Part shown: piece by piece, positions 25,705 through 36,566 of the stretch
How the letters are laid out: the number at the start of each line of letters is the position of its first letter
Position numbering within the stretch: the first letter of the stretch is position 1
Position numbers and translations under genes: made by a program
From: Acerihabitans sp047324305
GTDB taxonomy: Bacteria; Pseudomonadota; Gammaproteobacteria; Enterobacterales; Enterobacteriaceae
NCBI RefSeq assembly: GCF_047324305.1
Contig: NZ_CP178740.1
Span: 3,906,001-3,970,000, forward strand
Direction of reading: 5' to 3'
DNA: 64,000 nucleotides
The notes under the pieces: model-generated
Databases searched by the model: none
Told to the model about the DNA's origin: nothing
The model's input: only the letters and a program-made list of their open reading frames with translations

Positions 25705-26715
25705 ATGGATTATCCGCTGACCAGCAACACCCAGCAACTGAAGCTGATTAACGTTGCCCATGTCATTGAAACGATGAAAGCGCTTCGGCGCGGCACCAAA
25801 GCGACCGTGGCCCAGGCGACGGGCCTGAGCTTGGCGACCTGCGGGACGATATTGAACAGCTTATGCGCCAGCGGTGAAATATTGCACGAGGCGCTTGAGG
25901 CGTCCAGCGGCGGACGACCTGCGCAGCGTTTTATCTATAATGAGCATTTTTTTTATGTGTTCAGCCTCGCGGTGGCGGGGGAGCATGGTCATTACGTCTA
26001 CGGCTATACGCTGACCACGGCTATCGGCACTCTCGTCGCCGGCGGCCGTGAAACGCTGCCCAGCGCCGATACCGCCAGCGTTATCGCCTTTATCCACGGC
26101 AAAACGGCGCAATACAACGTGCGCGCCATAGGTATCGGCCTGCCCGGCGTGATAGTGGACGGGCGGGTGCTGACCTGCGATATCTCCGCCTTCGAGGCCG
26201 TGGCGCTGCGCGATATCCTGGCGGCCAGGTTCGCCGCCTTTATCCGCATCGGCAACGATATGAATTTTACCGCCTACGGTTTTTATAAAAACCGGCGCCT
26301 GAGCAAAGACCAGCCCCTCGCGTACCTGATGTTTCCGGAAAAACACTGCCCCGGCTGCGGCATTATCGTCGGCGGCAAGGCGCTCGAAGGCGCCACGCAG
26401 TTTGCCGGCGAAATTGCCCATTTGCCCTGCCTCAACCACCCCGGCGCCGGGCGGGCACTGGCGCGCACCGTGGCCGATACGGTTATTTCACTGATTTCCA
26501 TTATTAACCCCGGCACCATCGCCGTGACCGGCGCGGGACTCGGGCCGCAGATGACGGCCGATATTTTTCGCCTGTGCCGGGAAACCATCCCCAGGCAGCA
26601 TGTGCCGGACATCATCTACCGCGAAAGCATGGATGACGACTATCTCCGGGGCATCGCCGAAATTACCCTGGAAAGCGCCAATTACCAGCGACTGTTCGGC
26701 GCAAGCCGGCGATAG
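25705..26715 (+). CDS. ROK-family protein with N-terminal winged helix, degenerate kinase motifs
   Basis: A 336-residue cytoplasmic protein. Residues 15-60 make a winged helix (KATVAQATGLSLATCGTILNSLCASGEILHE), and the rest is a ROK fold (IGIGLPGVIVDG, IGNDMNFTAYG, AGEIAHLP, INPGTIAVTGAGL). ROK repressors bind sugars and control sugar operons. Here the phosphate-binding Asp-Gly loop at the start of the fold is not recognisable, and the usual CxCGxxGCxE zinc motif is absent although CPGCG occurs earlier. It is therefore a probable regulator without kinase activity. It lies 151 bp after the ABC transporter operon and converges with the GT8 gene, whose 3' end it overlaps by 34 bp. Confidence 0.75.
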   Translation: MDYPLTSNTQQLKLINVAHVIETMKALRRGTKATVAQATGLSLATCGTILNSLCASGEILHEALEASSGGRPAQRFIYNEHFFYVFSLAVAGEHGHYVYGYTLTTAIGTLVAGGRETLPSADTASVIAFIHGKTAQYNVRAIGIGLPGVIVDGRVLTCDISAFEAVALRDILAARFAAFIRIGNDMNFTAYGFYKNRRLSKDQPLAYLMFPEKHCPGCGIIVGGKALEGATQFAGEIAHLPCLNHPGAGRALARTVADTVISLISIINPGTIAVTGAGLGPQMTADIFRLCRETIPRQHVPDIIYRESMDDDYLRGIAEITLESANYQRLFGASRR

Positions 26716-27530
26716 GTCATCCACCAACGCTCGATAAGGGGATAATACGGATCGTGCCGGGCGTCAGGCTGATCCGGGGCGTATTGCCAGGGTTTGTCCA
26801 AGATAAAATGCAGGTTTTTGACCTGCGGCATCCGCCACATGGCCGCGTGGTGAACCGATAGCGTTTTCAGGGCGTTATAGCCGTACGGCAGCGCCAGCCA
26901 GCGGCCCTGGAAATACGCGTTGAGCAAATCCTGCTCGGGAAAGGGATACGCGGCGAGATCGGTAATGGCGGCCACCTGGCCGGCCAGTTCGTCATAGGTT
27001 TTTTCCCCAGGCGTCAATACGATAATACCCGAATTAAAATACGGCGAAAAATCAGCGGGCAGCGCGGCGGGGTTGGCGCTGTAGGTATAATAACAGTTTG
27101 CGGGCACCCAGCTTTTGGGATAGGTGGCAATATGGTTGGGATTGCAGCGGCAGGCGTGGCAGGCGGCGATCCCGCCCGCCGGCAGGGGGATATCGAACAG
27201 CTCGTCCATGTTTTTCAGCGCCAGCATATCGGCGTCGAGCAGCACCAGCCGGCTGAACCCGGTCAGGCGCCAGGCGCACAGCTTGCTCCATACCTCGGCG
27301 AAACGGGCGTAGGCGTAGCCGCCGGCCACCCCGTCCCGCGGGCGGAGCGGGGTAACGGCGCGCACATCGCAGCCCTCGGCCGCCAGGTCGTCACGGATCT
27401 GTTGGCCAATCCCGGCGGTCACCATGACCACCAGTGGATAACGCGTATGCGTGTCCTGTAATGATTGATGCAGCGTCCTGACCCCGGCCAGGTAAGCGGG
27501 ATCGGTCAATAAGGTTATCCAGGCTTTCAT
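26682..27530 (-). CDS. GT8-family glycosyltransferase, glycogenin/galactinol-synthase-like
   Basis: A 282-residue retaining glycosyltransferase of family GT8. The start WITLLTDPAYLAGVRTLHQSL, the metal-binding DAD (residues 99-101 in LVLLDADMLALKNMDELFD), YFNSGIIVL and the late HFILDKPW are the family landmarks. The segment ACRCNPNHIATYPKSWVPANCYYT resembles fungal and plant GT8 proteins more than the bacterial lipopolysaccharide GT8 enzymes I know. No membrane segment is seen. The ATG follows GAGGAA. It starts 27 bp after the aldonolactone-oxidase-like gene, with which it forms a two-gene unit. The acceptor is unknown. Its 3' end overlaps the convergent ROK gene. Confidence 0.78.
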   Translation of the reverse strand: MKAWITLLTDPAYLAGVRTLHQSLQDTHTRYPLVVMVTAGIGQQIRDDLAAEGCDVRAVTPLRPRDGVAGGYAYARFAEVWSKLCAWRLTGFSRLVLLDADMLALKNMDELFDIPLPAGGIAACHACRCNPNHIATYPKSWVPANCYYTYSANPAALPADFSPYFNSGIIVLTPGEKTYDELAGQVAAITDLAAYPFPEQDLLNAYFQGRWLALPYGYNALKTLSVHHAAMWRMPQVKNLHFILDKPWQYAPDQPDARHDPYYPLIERWWMTYRRLAPNSRW

Positions 27531-27557
27531 CGTCGTTCCTCGGGCCATATCACGCGG

Positions 27558-28946
27558 TCATGACGTGAAGAGATCCGCGATAAGCGCGTTAGTGAATTTT
27601 CCGTGCGGATCGAGGGCGGCTTTCACCTGGCGGAACTGTTCCCAGCGCGGATAGCGCTCGCGCCACTGATAAAGGGCGGGATGGTAATATTTTCCCCAAT
27701 GCGGCCGTCCCCCTTCGTTTGCCAGCAATTTCTCCACTTCATTGAGAAAATGCACGCCGTCCCGCGACAGGGTGCCGTCCTCGGCGTAATACACCACAAA
27801 ACCAAAAAAGCAGGTGGCTTCGCCATGTGCGGGACTGAGCCATGCGCTCGAGGGACCGGTACAGCGCAGGATCACCGGGTAATGCATATGGGGGTGCGTT
27901 TGCCGGTACCAGCGTTTTATCTTCTGGATCACCTCGCCCGCGCGGCGAAACGGGATGCCGATTTCAATATTGATTTGCGGTGTAGCGATACCGCGACAAA
28001 ACAGCTGGTAGACATCGCCGGTAATGTCGGAAAAATCCTTGAAACGCGCCACGGTTTTAAACGGCGTGCCGTCCCGGCCGCGGATTTTGGTATCGGTACG
28101 CATATGGCCCAGCGTGCGCTCCACCGTGGCGTTCATCGATTGATCGCCGGCGGAGAGCGACAGGGTGCGGCAGCCGTTTTCCCGGTAGCGTTTTCCCTCG
28201 GCGTCATTGGCCTCGCGGGCGGACCAGACGTGGACTTTGTCCTCCTCAGGAAACCACCACGCCTTGCTGAGCGGATAGCCTTCATTCCAATCGTACAGCA
28301 GGGATTCAAGCTCGCCGGCGCCGCAGGCGCTTTTGAAACAGGTGAACAGCGTCGCCGGTATCGTGCGCAGCGTGACTTCGGTCACCACGCCCAGGGCACC
28401 AAGCGCCAGTTGCGCGGCGCCGAAATAAGGGTGATCGCGATCAAAGCCGGCGATGCTGCCGTCGGCCAGCACCATGCGGATATGCAGCGCCTCATCGGCG
28501 ATGGAGCTTTGCCCCAGTCCTTGCCCATGGGTGCCGGTGGCCATGGCGCCGGCCAGGGTTTGCAGGGCAATAACGCCGGGGGAGGAGGGCAGCATGCGGC
28601 CCATCGCCGTCAGGGTTTGATAAACCTGCTGCAGCGTGGTGGCCGCGGCGAAAGTGACCGTATCCGCGGTCGAGTGGATAAGCCCCTGCATTTGGCCGGC
28701 ATCCAGCAGTATATCCTGCGGCCCGTCGGCGCGCAGCAGGCTGCCGGTGGACAGCCGGCTGCCCATGATCCTGATTTTACCGCGCGCATCGGCGACCAGC
28801 GTCTGCAGTTCCGCTTCGCTCCCCGGCCGGCGTACGTTCGCGCGCGGGCCTAGCGTGGCGTTTTGCGCCCAGTTCCAGACCTGCCGATCGCTCGCTACCG
28901 GTTGGGTGTGTCTTGGGGGAAATTGTTCTTCGGCGTAGTCCAACAT
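27558..28946 (-). CDS. FAD-dependent aldonolactone-oxidase-like enzyme (ALO/GULO family)
   Basis: A 462-residue flavoenzyme with an N-terminal PCMH-type FAD domain and a C-terminal D-arabinono-1,4-lactone oxidase domain. Visible landmarks are RRPGSEAELQTLVADA, the FAD loop AGAMATGTHGQGLG and the C-terminal block GRPHWGKYYHPALYQWRERYPRWEQF, whose HWGK is shared with ALO and L-gulonolactone oxidase. The position that often holds the FAD-linking His reads GSRLSTG, with Leu as in plant galactonolactone dehydrogenase, so the FAD may not be covalently held. It would oxidise an aldonolactone or polyol to an ascorbate-like product. No signal peptide is apparent. It pairs with the GT8 gene downstream. 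Confidence 0.8.
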   Translation of the reverse strand: MLDYAEEQFPPRHTQPVASDRQVWNWAQNATLGPRANVRRPGSEAELQTLVADARGKIRIMGSRLSTGSLLRADGPQDILLDAGQMQGLIHSTADTVTFAAATTLQQVYQTLTAMGRMLPSSPGVIALQTLAGAMATGTHGQGLGQSSIADEALHIRMVLADGSIAGFDRDHPYFGAAQLALGALGVVTEVTLRTIPATLFTCFKSACGAGELESLLYDWNEGYPLSKAWWFPEEDKVHVWSAREANDAEGKRYRENGCRTLSLSAGDQSMNATVERTLGHMRTDTKIRGRDGTPFKTVARFKDFSDITGDVYQLFCRGIATPQINIEIGIPFRRAGEVIQKIKRWYRQTHPHMHYPVILRCTGPSSAWLSPAHGEATCFFGFVVYYAEDGTLSRDGVHFLNEVEKLLANEGGRPHWGKYYHPALYQWRERYPRWEQFRQVKAALDPHGKFTNALIADLFTS

Positions 28947-29021
28947 TGCACTCCTTTTGCAATAAAAATCTATTTCATTATTCAGTGTAGCCCAGACACT
29001 CTGGCCCGGCTTGCGCCGGCG

Positions 29022-31208
29022 TTATTCCAGCCGGATCAGCGGCGCGCCGAACTGGATGCTGCGCTCGGTGGGCAGTCCGTCGAATTTAATGGAATAGGCG
29101 CTTTCATACCCGTCCACCGCGATAACAGTGCCGCAGCCAAAGACGCCATGGGACACCCGATCACCCGCCCGAAAGCGGGACGCGCCGGCGGCGGGCAACG
29201 CCGCGTCCGCGGTCATCACATTGTGTCCGCCGCTCATCAGCGCCTGATCCAGCGGAACATCAAACGCCACGTTCTCGCTGCCGGCATCAAAGATAAACCG
29301 CGACGGATATTTGAAAATACCGTCATTGGCCACCCCTTCCGAGTCGCTCAGATACAGCCCGTCCATGGCGCGGGTCATGGCGACATAGGCCAGGCGGCGC
29401 TCCTCCTCCATCTCTTGCGCGGAGCTTATCTTGCGCCCGGGAAATACCCCTTCGTTCAGGCCGCAGACAAACACATACGGGAATTCCATACCCTTGGCGC
29501 CGTGAATGGTCATCAGCTTTACCGTGTCGGTCTTGCTTTCATTATCCAGACTGGTAAATAGCGCAATCCGCGCCAGGAAGTCCTCGAGCGTCGCCTCTTC
29601 GTCTTCGCCTGCGGCCTGCACCGCGCGTTTAAGCTCCGCCACGTTATCCAGCCGCTCCTGATCGCCCTGCAGGCGCAGGAAAGCCTCATAGCCGCTCAGA
29701 TCCAGCAGCGTCTGCAGGGTATTGCCCAGCGACCACCCCGCGCGCTGCGCCCGTACCTGTTCGATGGCGGCCACATATTGCCTGACCCCGGTGCCCGTCA
29801 ACAGCGCCGCGTCCAGGTTTTCCTTCAGCGCCTGGTACAGGGACAGGCTGCGGGCCTCGGCATAGGCGGCCAGCGTTTCCAGTCGTTTTTTACCGAATTT
29901 GCGCGCCGGCACGTTTACGGTGCGCAGAAAGGCCACGTCGTCGCCGGCGGTCACCATGCGCAGATAACAGATCACATCCTTGATTTCACGCCGGCCATAA
30001 AACTCGATACCGCTGAATATTTTGTAGGGCAGGCCGCGGTCGATAAACCGTTCCTCCAGGGCGCGCGTCAGGTAATGGGCGCGGTACAGGACGGCGATAT
30101 GATTTGGCGGTACGCCGGTATTGCGCAGCCGGGTAATTTCGCCGGCTATCCATTCCGCTTCGAGCTTATCGCTTTTGGCGTGAAAATACCGCGGCCGCCA
30201 GCCGCCGGGTTTCACCGCGTGCAGCGTCTTGGGAAACCTGACCTCATTCTTTTCAATCAGGCAGTTGGAGGCGGCGAGTATTTCCGGGGTGGAGCGATAA
30301 TTGGTGCCGAGCGCGATGGTTTCCGCCCCCGGGTAGGCCTTGTCGAAATCCAGGAACAGGCGCAGATGGGAACCGCGCCAGGAATAGATGGTCTGGTCGG
30401 GATCGCCGACGATAAACAGGTTGCCGTGCCTGCCCGCCAGCAGCCTGGCCAGCTTGTACTGCCGTTTGCTGACGTCCTGGAACTCGTCCACCATGACGTA
30501 CTGCATCCGGTTTTGCCATTTTTGCCGCACGGCGGGAAATGTCTCCAGGATCCAGGTGGCGAAATTAATCAGATCGTTAAAATCGCAGCCAAAGCATTTC
30601 TTCTGCTCATACAGGTAGCGCAGGAAGATTTCCTCGTCGCGATCCCGGGCATCGGCAAAGCGCGCCTTCAGCTGTTCGTTGTTGAGCTGATAGATATCGT
30701 CGATATAGGTGGTGGCGTACAGTTTTTTGGCTTCCAGCACCTCGTCCAGGGTGCGTTTCACGGTGGTGTCGCGCAGCGTCAGTCCCATATCGGCGAAAAT
30801 CTTCAGCAGGATCTGCTTCAGGTCTTCCATGTCGAGGATAATAAAGTTGCGCGGATAGTTGAGCAGATGGATATCTTCTTTCAGCAGCTGTACGCAGAAG
30901 GCGTGGAAGGTGCAGATAGTGCCGAGATCCCGATCGCCCAGCACGGCGCGCACCCGCCGCTTCATCTCATTGGCCGCCCGGTTGGTGAAGGTCACGCACA
31001 TGATATTCCTGGGCGCGATGCCAAGCGTCGAGACCAGGTAGCAGTAACGTTCCGTCAGGGTGCGGGTTTTGCCGGTGCCGGCGCCGGCGATGACCCGCAA
31101 CGCGCCTTCGGTGGTGACCACCGCCTGGCGCTGTTCTGGATTCAGGGTAGCGAGGGCGCCGGCCACGGACGGCGCGTCGCCGGCGTCAGAGTTTGGAGAC
31201 AAAATCAC
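29022..31208 (-). CDS. UvrD/PcrA-family ATP-dependent DNA helicase
   Basis: A superfamily 1A 3'-5' helicase, about 728 residues. It has the Q motif LNPEQRQAVV, Walker A AGAGTGKTRTL, motif II VMVDEFQDVSK, motif III VGDPDQTIYSWRG, motif IV NYRSTPEILAASN, motif V LMTIHGAKGMEFPYVFVCGLNEG and motif VI EEERRLAYVAMTRA. The C-terminus (GDRVSHGVFGCGTVIAVDGYESAYSIKFD) is the Tudor-like domain of PcrA/UvrD that contacts RNA polymerase. A GTG at 31208 is spaced well from GAGGAA; a second GTG at 31220 is in frame. The start lies inside the end of the citrate-synthase-like gene. It is probably an accessory helicase besides the housekeeping uvrD and rep. Confidence 0.88.
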   Translation of the reverse strand: MILSPNSDAGDAPSVAGALATLNPEQRQAVVTTEGALRVIAGAGTGKTRTLTERYCYLVSTLGIAPRNIMCVTFTNRAANEMKRRVRAVLGDRDLGTICTFHAFCVQLLKEDIHLLNYPRNFIILDMEDLKQILLKIFADMGLTLRDTTVKRTLDEVLEAKKLYATTYIDDIYQLNNEQLKARFADARDRDEEIFLRYLYEQKKCFGCDFNDLINFATWILETFPAVRQKWQNRMQYVMVDEFQDVSKRQYKLARLLAGRHGNLFIVGDPDQTIYSWRGSHLRLFLDFDKAYPGAETIALGTNYRSTPEILAASNCLIEKNEVRFPKTLHAVKPGGWRPRYFHAKSDKLEAEWIAGEITRLRNTGVPPNHIAVLYRAHYLTRALEERFIDRGLPYKIFSGIEFYGRREIKDVICYLRMVTAGDDVAFLRTVNVPARKFGKKRLETLAAYAEARSLSLYQALKENLDAALLTGTGVRQYVAAIEQVRAQRAGWSLGNTLQTLLDLSGYEAFLRLQGDQERLDNVAELKRAVQAAGEDEEATLEDFLARIALFTSLDNESKTDTVKLMTIHGAKGMEFPYVFVCGLNEGVFPGRKISSAQEMEEERRLAYVAMTRAMDGLYLSDSEGVANDGIFKYPSRFIFDAGSENVAFDVPLDQALMSGGHNVMTADAALPAAGASRFRAGDRVSHGVFGCGTVIAVDGYESAYSIKFDGLPTERSIQFGAPLIRLE

Positions 31209-32463
31209 GGCGTTCCTCACCGGTATAGACCTGGCGTGGCCGGCAGGTTTTCAGCGGTTGGCTGTGCATTTCATTCCAATGGGCAATCCAGCCGGTGGTG
31301 CGTCCTACGGCGGTAATCACCGTAAACATGGACGACGGCAGCCCCATGGCCTTGAGGATCAGGGCGGTGTAGAAATCCGCGCTGGGGTAAAGTTTGTTTT
31401 CCAGGAAAAAGGCATCGGTCAGCGCGATGTGCTCCAGCTCCATGGCTACCTGCAGCAGGTTGTCCTCCATGCCCAGCGCGTTGAGCACTTCATGGCAGGT
31501 TTTGCGCAGGATGGCGGCCCGGGGATCGAAATGGTGATAGATGGAATTGCCGAAGCCCATCAGGCGAAAGGAGTCGTGGCGATCTTTCGCCCGGTTGACA
31601 AACGCCGGGATGCGGTCGACGGTGCTTATCTCCTCGAGCATGCGCATACAGGCTTCGTTCGCGCCGCCGTGCAGCGGTCCCCACATGGACGCCAGGGCCG
31701 CGGCGATGCAGGCGAAAGGATTGGCGCCGGAGGATCCCGCCGTCCTGACCGTGGTGGTGGACGGGCACTGGCCATGGTCGGCATGCAAAATCAGGATGCG
31801 GTTCATGGCCCGCTCAAGCACGGGATTCACCTCGTACTTTTCCGCCGGGATGGCGAACAGCATATGCAGGAAGTTACCGGTGTACGACAGCGCGTTGCGC
31901 GGATAGACCGACGGCTGCTCGATGGAATATTTATAACACATGGCCGCCACGGTGGGCATTTTCGACAGCAGCCGCAGCGCCGCCAGTTCCCGGTCCTCGG
32001 GCTTGCCCACATCCAGCGCATCGTGATAGAACGCCGCCAGCGCGCCCACCACCGCGCACATCAGCGCCATGGGATGCGAATCGCGGCGAAAGCCGCTCAG
32101 CATACGGGTCATCTGCTGATGAATCATGGTATGGCGCGTGATGGACTCGGTAAAGCGGTCATATTCGTCCCTGGACGGCGCCTGGCCGTGCAGCAGGATA
32201 TAACAGACCTCGGGAAACGTGCAGTGCTCAGCCAACTGGTCGACCGGAAAACCCCGGTGCAGCAGGATGCTGTTGCGCGCATCGATATAGGTGATGGCCG
32301 ACTCGCAGCCGGCGGTATTCACGAAACCCGGGTCGTAGGTGTAGAGATCTTCCTGGCGAAACGGGCTGATATCCAGGGCCGCGGGGCCATACGAACCGGC
32401 ATTGAAATCCAGTTCGATGGAACGTTGCGCGTCAAGCGCGAGGGTGGCTTTGTTCTCGGTCAT
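31186..32463 (-). CDS. Citrate synthase-like protein with altered active site
   Basis: A 425-residue protein collinear with E. coli GltA from end to end (for example AFRRDSHPMA-like SGFRRDSHPMALMC, MCYKYS, RTAGSSGANPFACIAA, ALILKAMGLPSSMFTVI, WIAHWNEMHS). His265 (GPLHGG) and Asp363 (YPSADFY) are kept. The third catalytic position is changed: GltA GFGHRVYKNYDPR reads GFGNSIYHHFDPR here, so His305 becomes Asn306 and the following Arg becomes Ser. In HADHEQN the Glu and final Asn are also replaced (HADHGQC). It is probably a second gene besides a true gltA, either with a changed substrate or inactive as a citrate synthase. It overlaps the helicase start. Confidence 0.85.
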   Translation of the reverse strand: MTENKATLALDAQRSIELDFNAGSYGPAALDISPFRQEDLYTYDPGFVNTAGCESAITYIDARNSILLHRGFPVDQLAEHCTFPEVCYILLHGQAPSRDEYDRFTESITRHTMIHQQMTRMLSGFRRDSHPMALMCAVVGALAAFYHDALDVGKPEDRELAALRLLSKMPTVAAMCYKYSIEQPSVYPRNALSYTGNFLHMLFAIPAEKYEVNPVLERAMNRILILHADHGQCPSTTTVRTAGSSGANPFACIAAALASMWGPLHGGANEACMRMLEEISTVDRIPAFVNRAKDRHDSFRLMGFGNSIYHHFDPRAAILRKTCHEVLNALGMEDNLLQVAMELEHIALTDAFFLENKLYPSADFYTALILKAMGLPSSMFTVITAVGRTTGWIAHWNEMHSQPLKTCRPRQVYTGEERRDFVSKL

Positions 32464-32654
32464 GTTTAAATCTCCAGCCTGGATCTAATGGAAAAAAATA
32501 AATGCGATGCGCGCCCGTATACCAGCAGGGTCTAATGATTTCACATTACTCGCGTGGCGCGGACTTGACCAGAGCGGAGATAAGCGTAGCTGAATTAACG
32601 CATGGCGTCGCGTGAATGAGAAGGACGGCGCAAACCGGCGCCGACATGTTTTTA

Positions 32655-32672
32655 TGCCGGCATAAGCCGGCA
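32655..32672. repeat. Short perfect inverted repeat downstream of the NAD synthetase
   Basis: TGCCGGC-ATAA-GCCGGCA lies in the 286-bp gap between the NAD synthetase stop and the citrate-synthase-like start. The side that would be transcribed after the hairpin is A-rich, not T-rich, so it is not a classical terminator. Confidence 0.5.
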
Positions 32673-32749
32673 TCGTGTTCAGGCGGATCCCCGTCGCTGA
32701 CATGGCGGAAGATTGCCGGCCGTCAGTTGAGCCAAATCTTCTGGTCGTC

Positions 32750-34798
<2,049 letters not shown>

Positions 34799-34998
34799 AA
34801 GCGGCTCTTCTCACGTTGGACTGATGGTCATCGCAGAATAAATCCACTATAGCAGAAGGAGACGCCGGTTCGGCAACACCCGGCTGATTGCCCCGGCGCG
34901 CCAATTATTGTTGTCATGCGGTATCAAGGCGTCCGTCCCGTAAAGAACAGACACCCCCCGCGCGCGGCGCTAAAGCAACACGCGGGACGGGAGGCGTT

Positions 34999-35913
34999 TT
35001 AGCCGGCGGGGAATAAAAACGGATTAATGCCGCTGCGGCTAAAGCCTTTTTCTTCCAGTTTGGCATCCAGGATAACCGAGGCCAGATCGTCGGCCAGGCT
35101 TTCGGCGCAGGCCTCCTTATCCTGGCGGATCACTTTCAGGTAGCTGCGGCAATGACCGCAGCTTTCCGCGGTTACCGCCGCCTGGGTAGCGTCCAGCGAC
35201 CAGTAGGCCAGGTCGTCGGTCTGCTCGCAGCTGCTGCACACCGCCCGCACCAGATGCCATTCGCTTTCGCACAATGCGCAGTGCAGGTAGCGCAGGCCGG
35301 GTACGCCGCCTTTGCCGTGGATGACGCTTGCCGCCGGTGCGGTGCCGCAGAGCGGGCAATATTGCCGCCGGCCGCCGTCGGCCACGGCCTGGCCGCCGAT
35401 CCGCCCGGCCAGCTGCGCCCAGTACAGCGACAGGGCCGCCCATACGAATGGCGCGCGGGCGCTGTCCGCCCGGGCAAAATCCCCGCTCAGCAGTGCCTGC
35501 GCCTCGGCCTCCAGCATGCTGTCGGGCAGCGACGACAGGGTGTCCAGCGCCTGGCGCACGGCGGGCGCGGCGTCGGGCAGCAGCAGCGCGATGAGCGCCC
35601 GCAGCATGTCGCGCCACTGCGGCGTGCGCGCAAACGTCGCCGCATCCAGCGCAAGCGCGCCTTCAGCCGCAGCGGGCGGATTAACCCCGTCCGCCAGCGG
35701 CCGGGTCTCGAGCACGCGGCGCTGCGCCCGCGCCACGCCGGCGGCAAAACGCAGGTAATCACCGAACGGGTGATCCGCCGCCAACTGCAGCAGCCGATCG
35801 GCGCGCTGTTGATACAGACGCGGCAGGTCGGCCGCCAGCAGCGGCCTGATCGCCGATGTGGCGGCTATCTGGCGGGCGGATAAGCGGTGTTCGGGCACGA
35901 TATGGATTGCCAT
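34999..35913 (-). CDS. fdhE: Formate dehydrogenase accessory protein FdhE
   Basis: A 304-residue cytoplasmic, rubredoxin-like iron protein needed to activate the formate dehydrogenases. The first half is helical and the second half carries four CxxC pairs: YCPLCGT, HCALCESEW, CSSCEQT and CGHCRSYL, matching FdhE. The ATG shares one base with the fdoI stop (TGATG), so the two are coupled. It is the last gene of fdoGHI-fdhE, as in E. coli. The C-terminal third contains EKGFSRSGINPFLFP, the usual end of the family. Confidence 0.92.
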   Translation of the reverse strand: MAIHIVPEHRLSARQIAATSAIRPLLAADLPRLYQQRADRLLQLAADHPFGDYLRFAAGVARAQRRVLETRPLADGVNPPAAAEGALALDAATFARTPQWRDMLRALIALLLPDAAPAVRQALDTLSSLPDSMLEAEAQALLSGDFARADSARAPFVWAALSLYWAQLAGRIGGQAVADGGRRQYCPLCGTAPAASVIHGKGGVPGLRYLHCALCESEWHLVRAVCSSCEQTDDLAYWSLDATQAAVTAESCGHCRSYLKVIRQDKEACAESLADDLASVILDAKLEEKGFSRSGINPFLFPAG

Positions 35914-36566
35914 CAGCGCCCCTCCTTGCGGCTGGCCGCCGCCAGGGCGTTTTTTTCCTGCAGCTCGCGATACCAGCGCGGATGGTGTTTTTTCGCCCAG
36001 GCCGCCGGCACCCAGCCCTCCACCATGGCGGTAATGGTGCCCTTGACCCACAGGGCGGCATAGATATGCACCATAATCACCATAATCAATCCCACCGCCG
36101 CCAGCGAATGCACCAGCAGGGCGGCGCGGATAAGCGGGATGGGGAAATACCCGGCAAACCAGGGCCGCCAGATCATCACGCCGCTTACCAGCAACAGCGC
36201 CAGGCTGATAATCGCCGCCCAAAACACGCATTTCTGGCCGAAATTATACCGCCCGGTGTCGCCGACTTCCTGGTTAAGGGCGATTTTATGAATGTTCTTT
36301 GCCCAGTAGATATCATCGCGATTGATCAGGTTATGCCGCCAGTAACGCAGGAACATCAGCATAAAGGCGCAAAACATCACCACCCCGGCAAACGGATGCA
36401 GGATCCTGGCCAACTGCGGCGTGCCGAAGATATTCATCAGCCAATTGAACGAGGGGAAAAAAAAGCCCAGGCCGCTGAGCGAGACCAGGACAAAGCAGAA
36501 CGCCACGATCCAGTGATTGATCCGCTCCGGCGCGCTGTAGCGCACAATCCGCTGTTGCTGTTTCAT
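35913..36566 (-). CDS. fdoI: Formate dehydrogenase-O cytochrome b556 subunit
   Basis: A 217-residue inner-membrane di-haem cytochrome b with four membrane helices, which passes electrons from the periplasmic catalytic part to quinone. YSAPERINHWIVAFCFVLVSLSGLGFF, LHPFAGVVMFCAFMLMFLRYW and HSLAAVGLIMVIMVHIYAALWVKGT hold the histidines expected for the two haems. It overlaps fdoH by ATGA and fdhE by one base. Length is close to the E. coli protein (211). Confidence 0.93.
   Translation of the reverse strand: MKQQQRIVRYSAPERINHWIVAFCFVLVSLSGLGFFFPSFNWLMNIFGTPQLARILHPFAGVVMFCAFMLMFLRYWRHNLINRDDIYWAKNIHKIALNQEVGDTGRYNFGQKCVFWAAIISLALLLVSGVMIWRPWFAGYFPIPLIRAALLVHSLAAVGLIMVIMVHIYAALWVKGTITAMVEGWVPAAWAKKHHPRWYRELQEKNALAAASRKEGR

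Noticed and set aside
29778..31316. Long plus-strand open frame of 512 codons
   Set aside because: It lies antisense to the helicase gene, a common side effect of G/C-rich coding sequence, and its product has shadow composition (Gln/Arg/Gly/His-rich).
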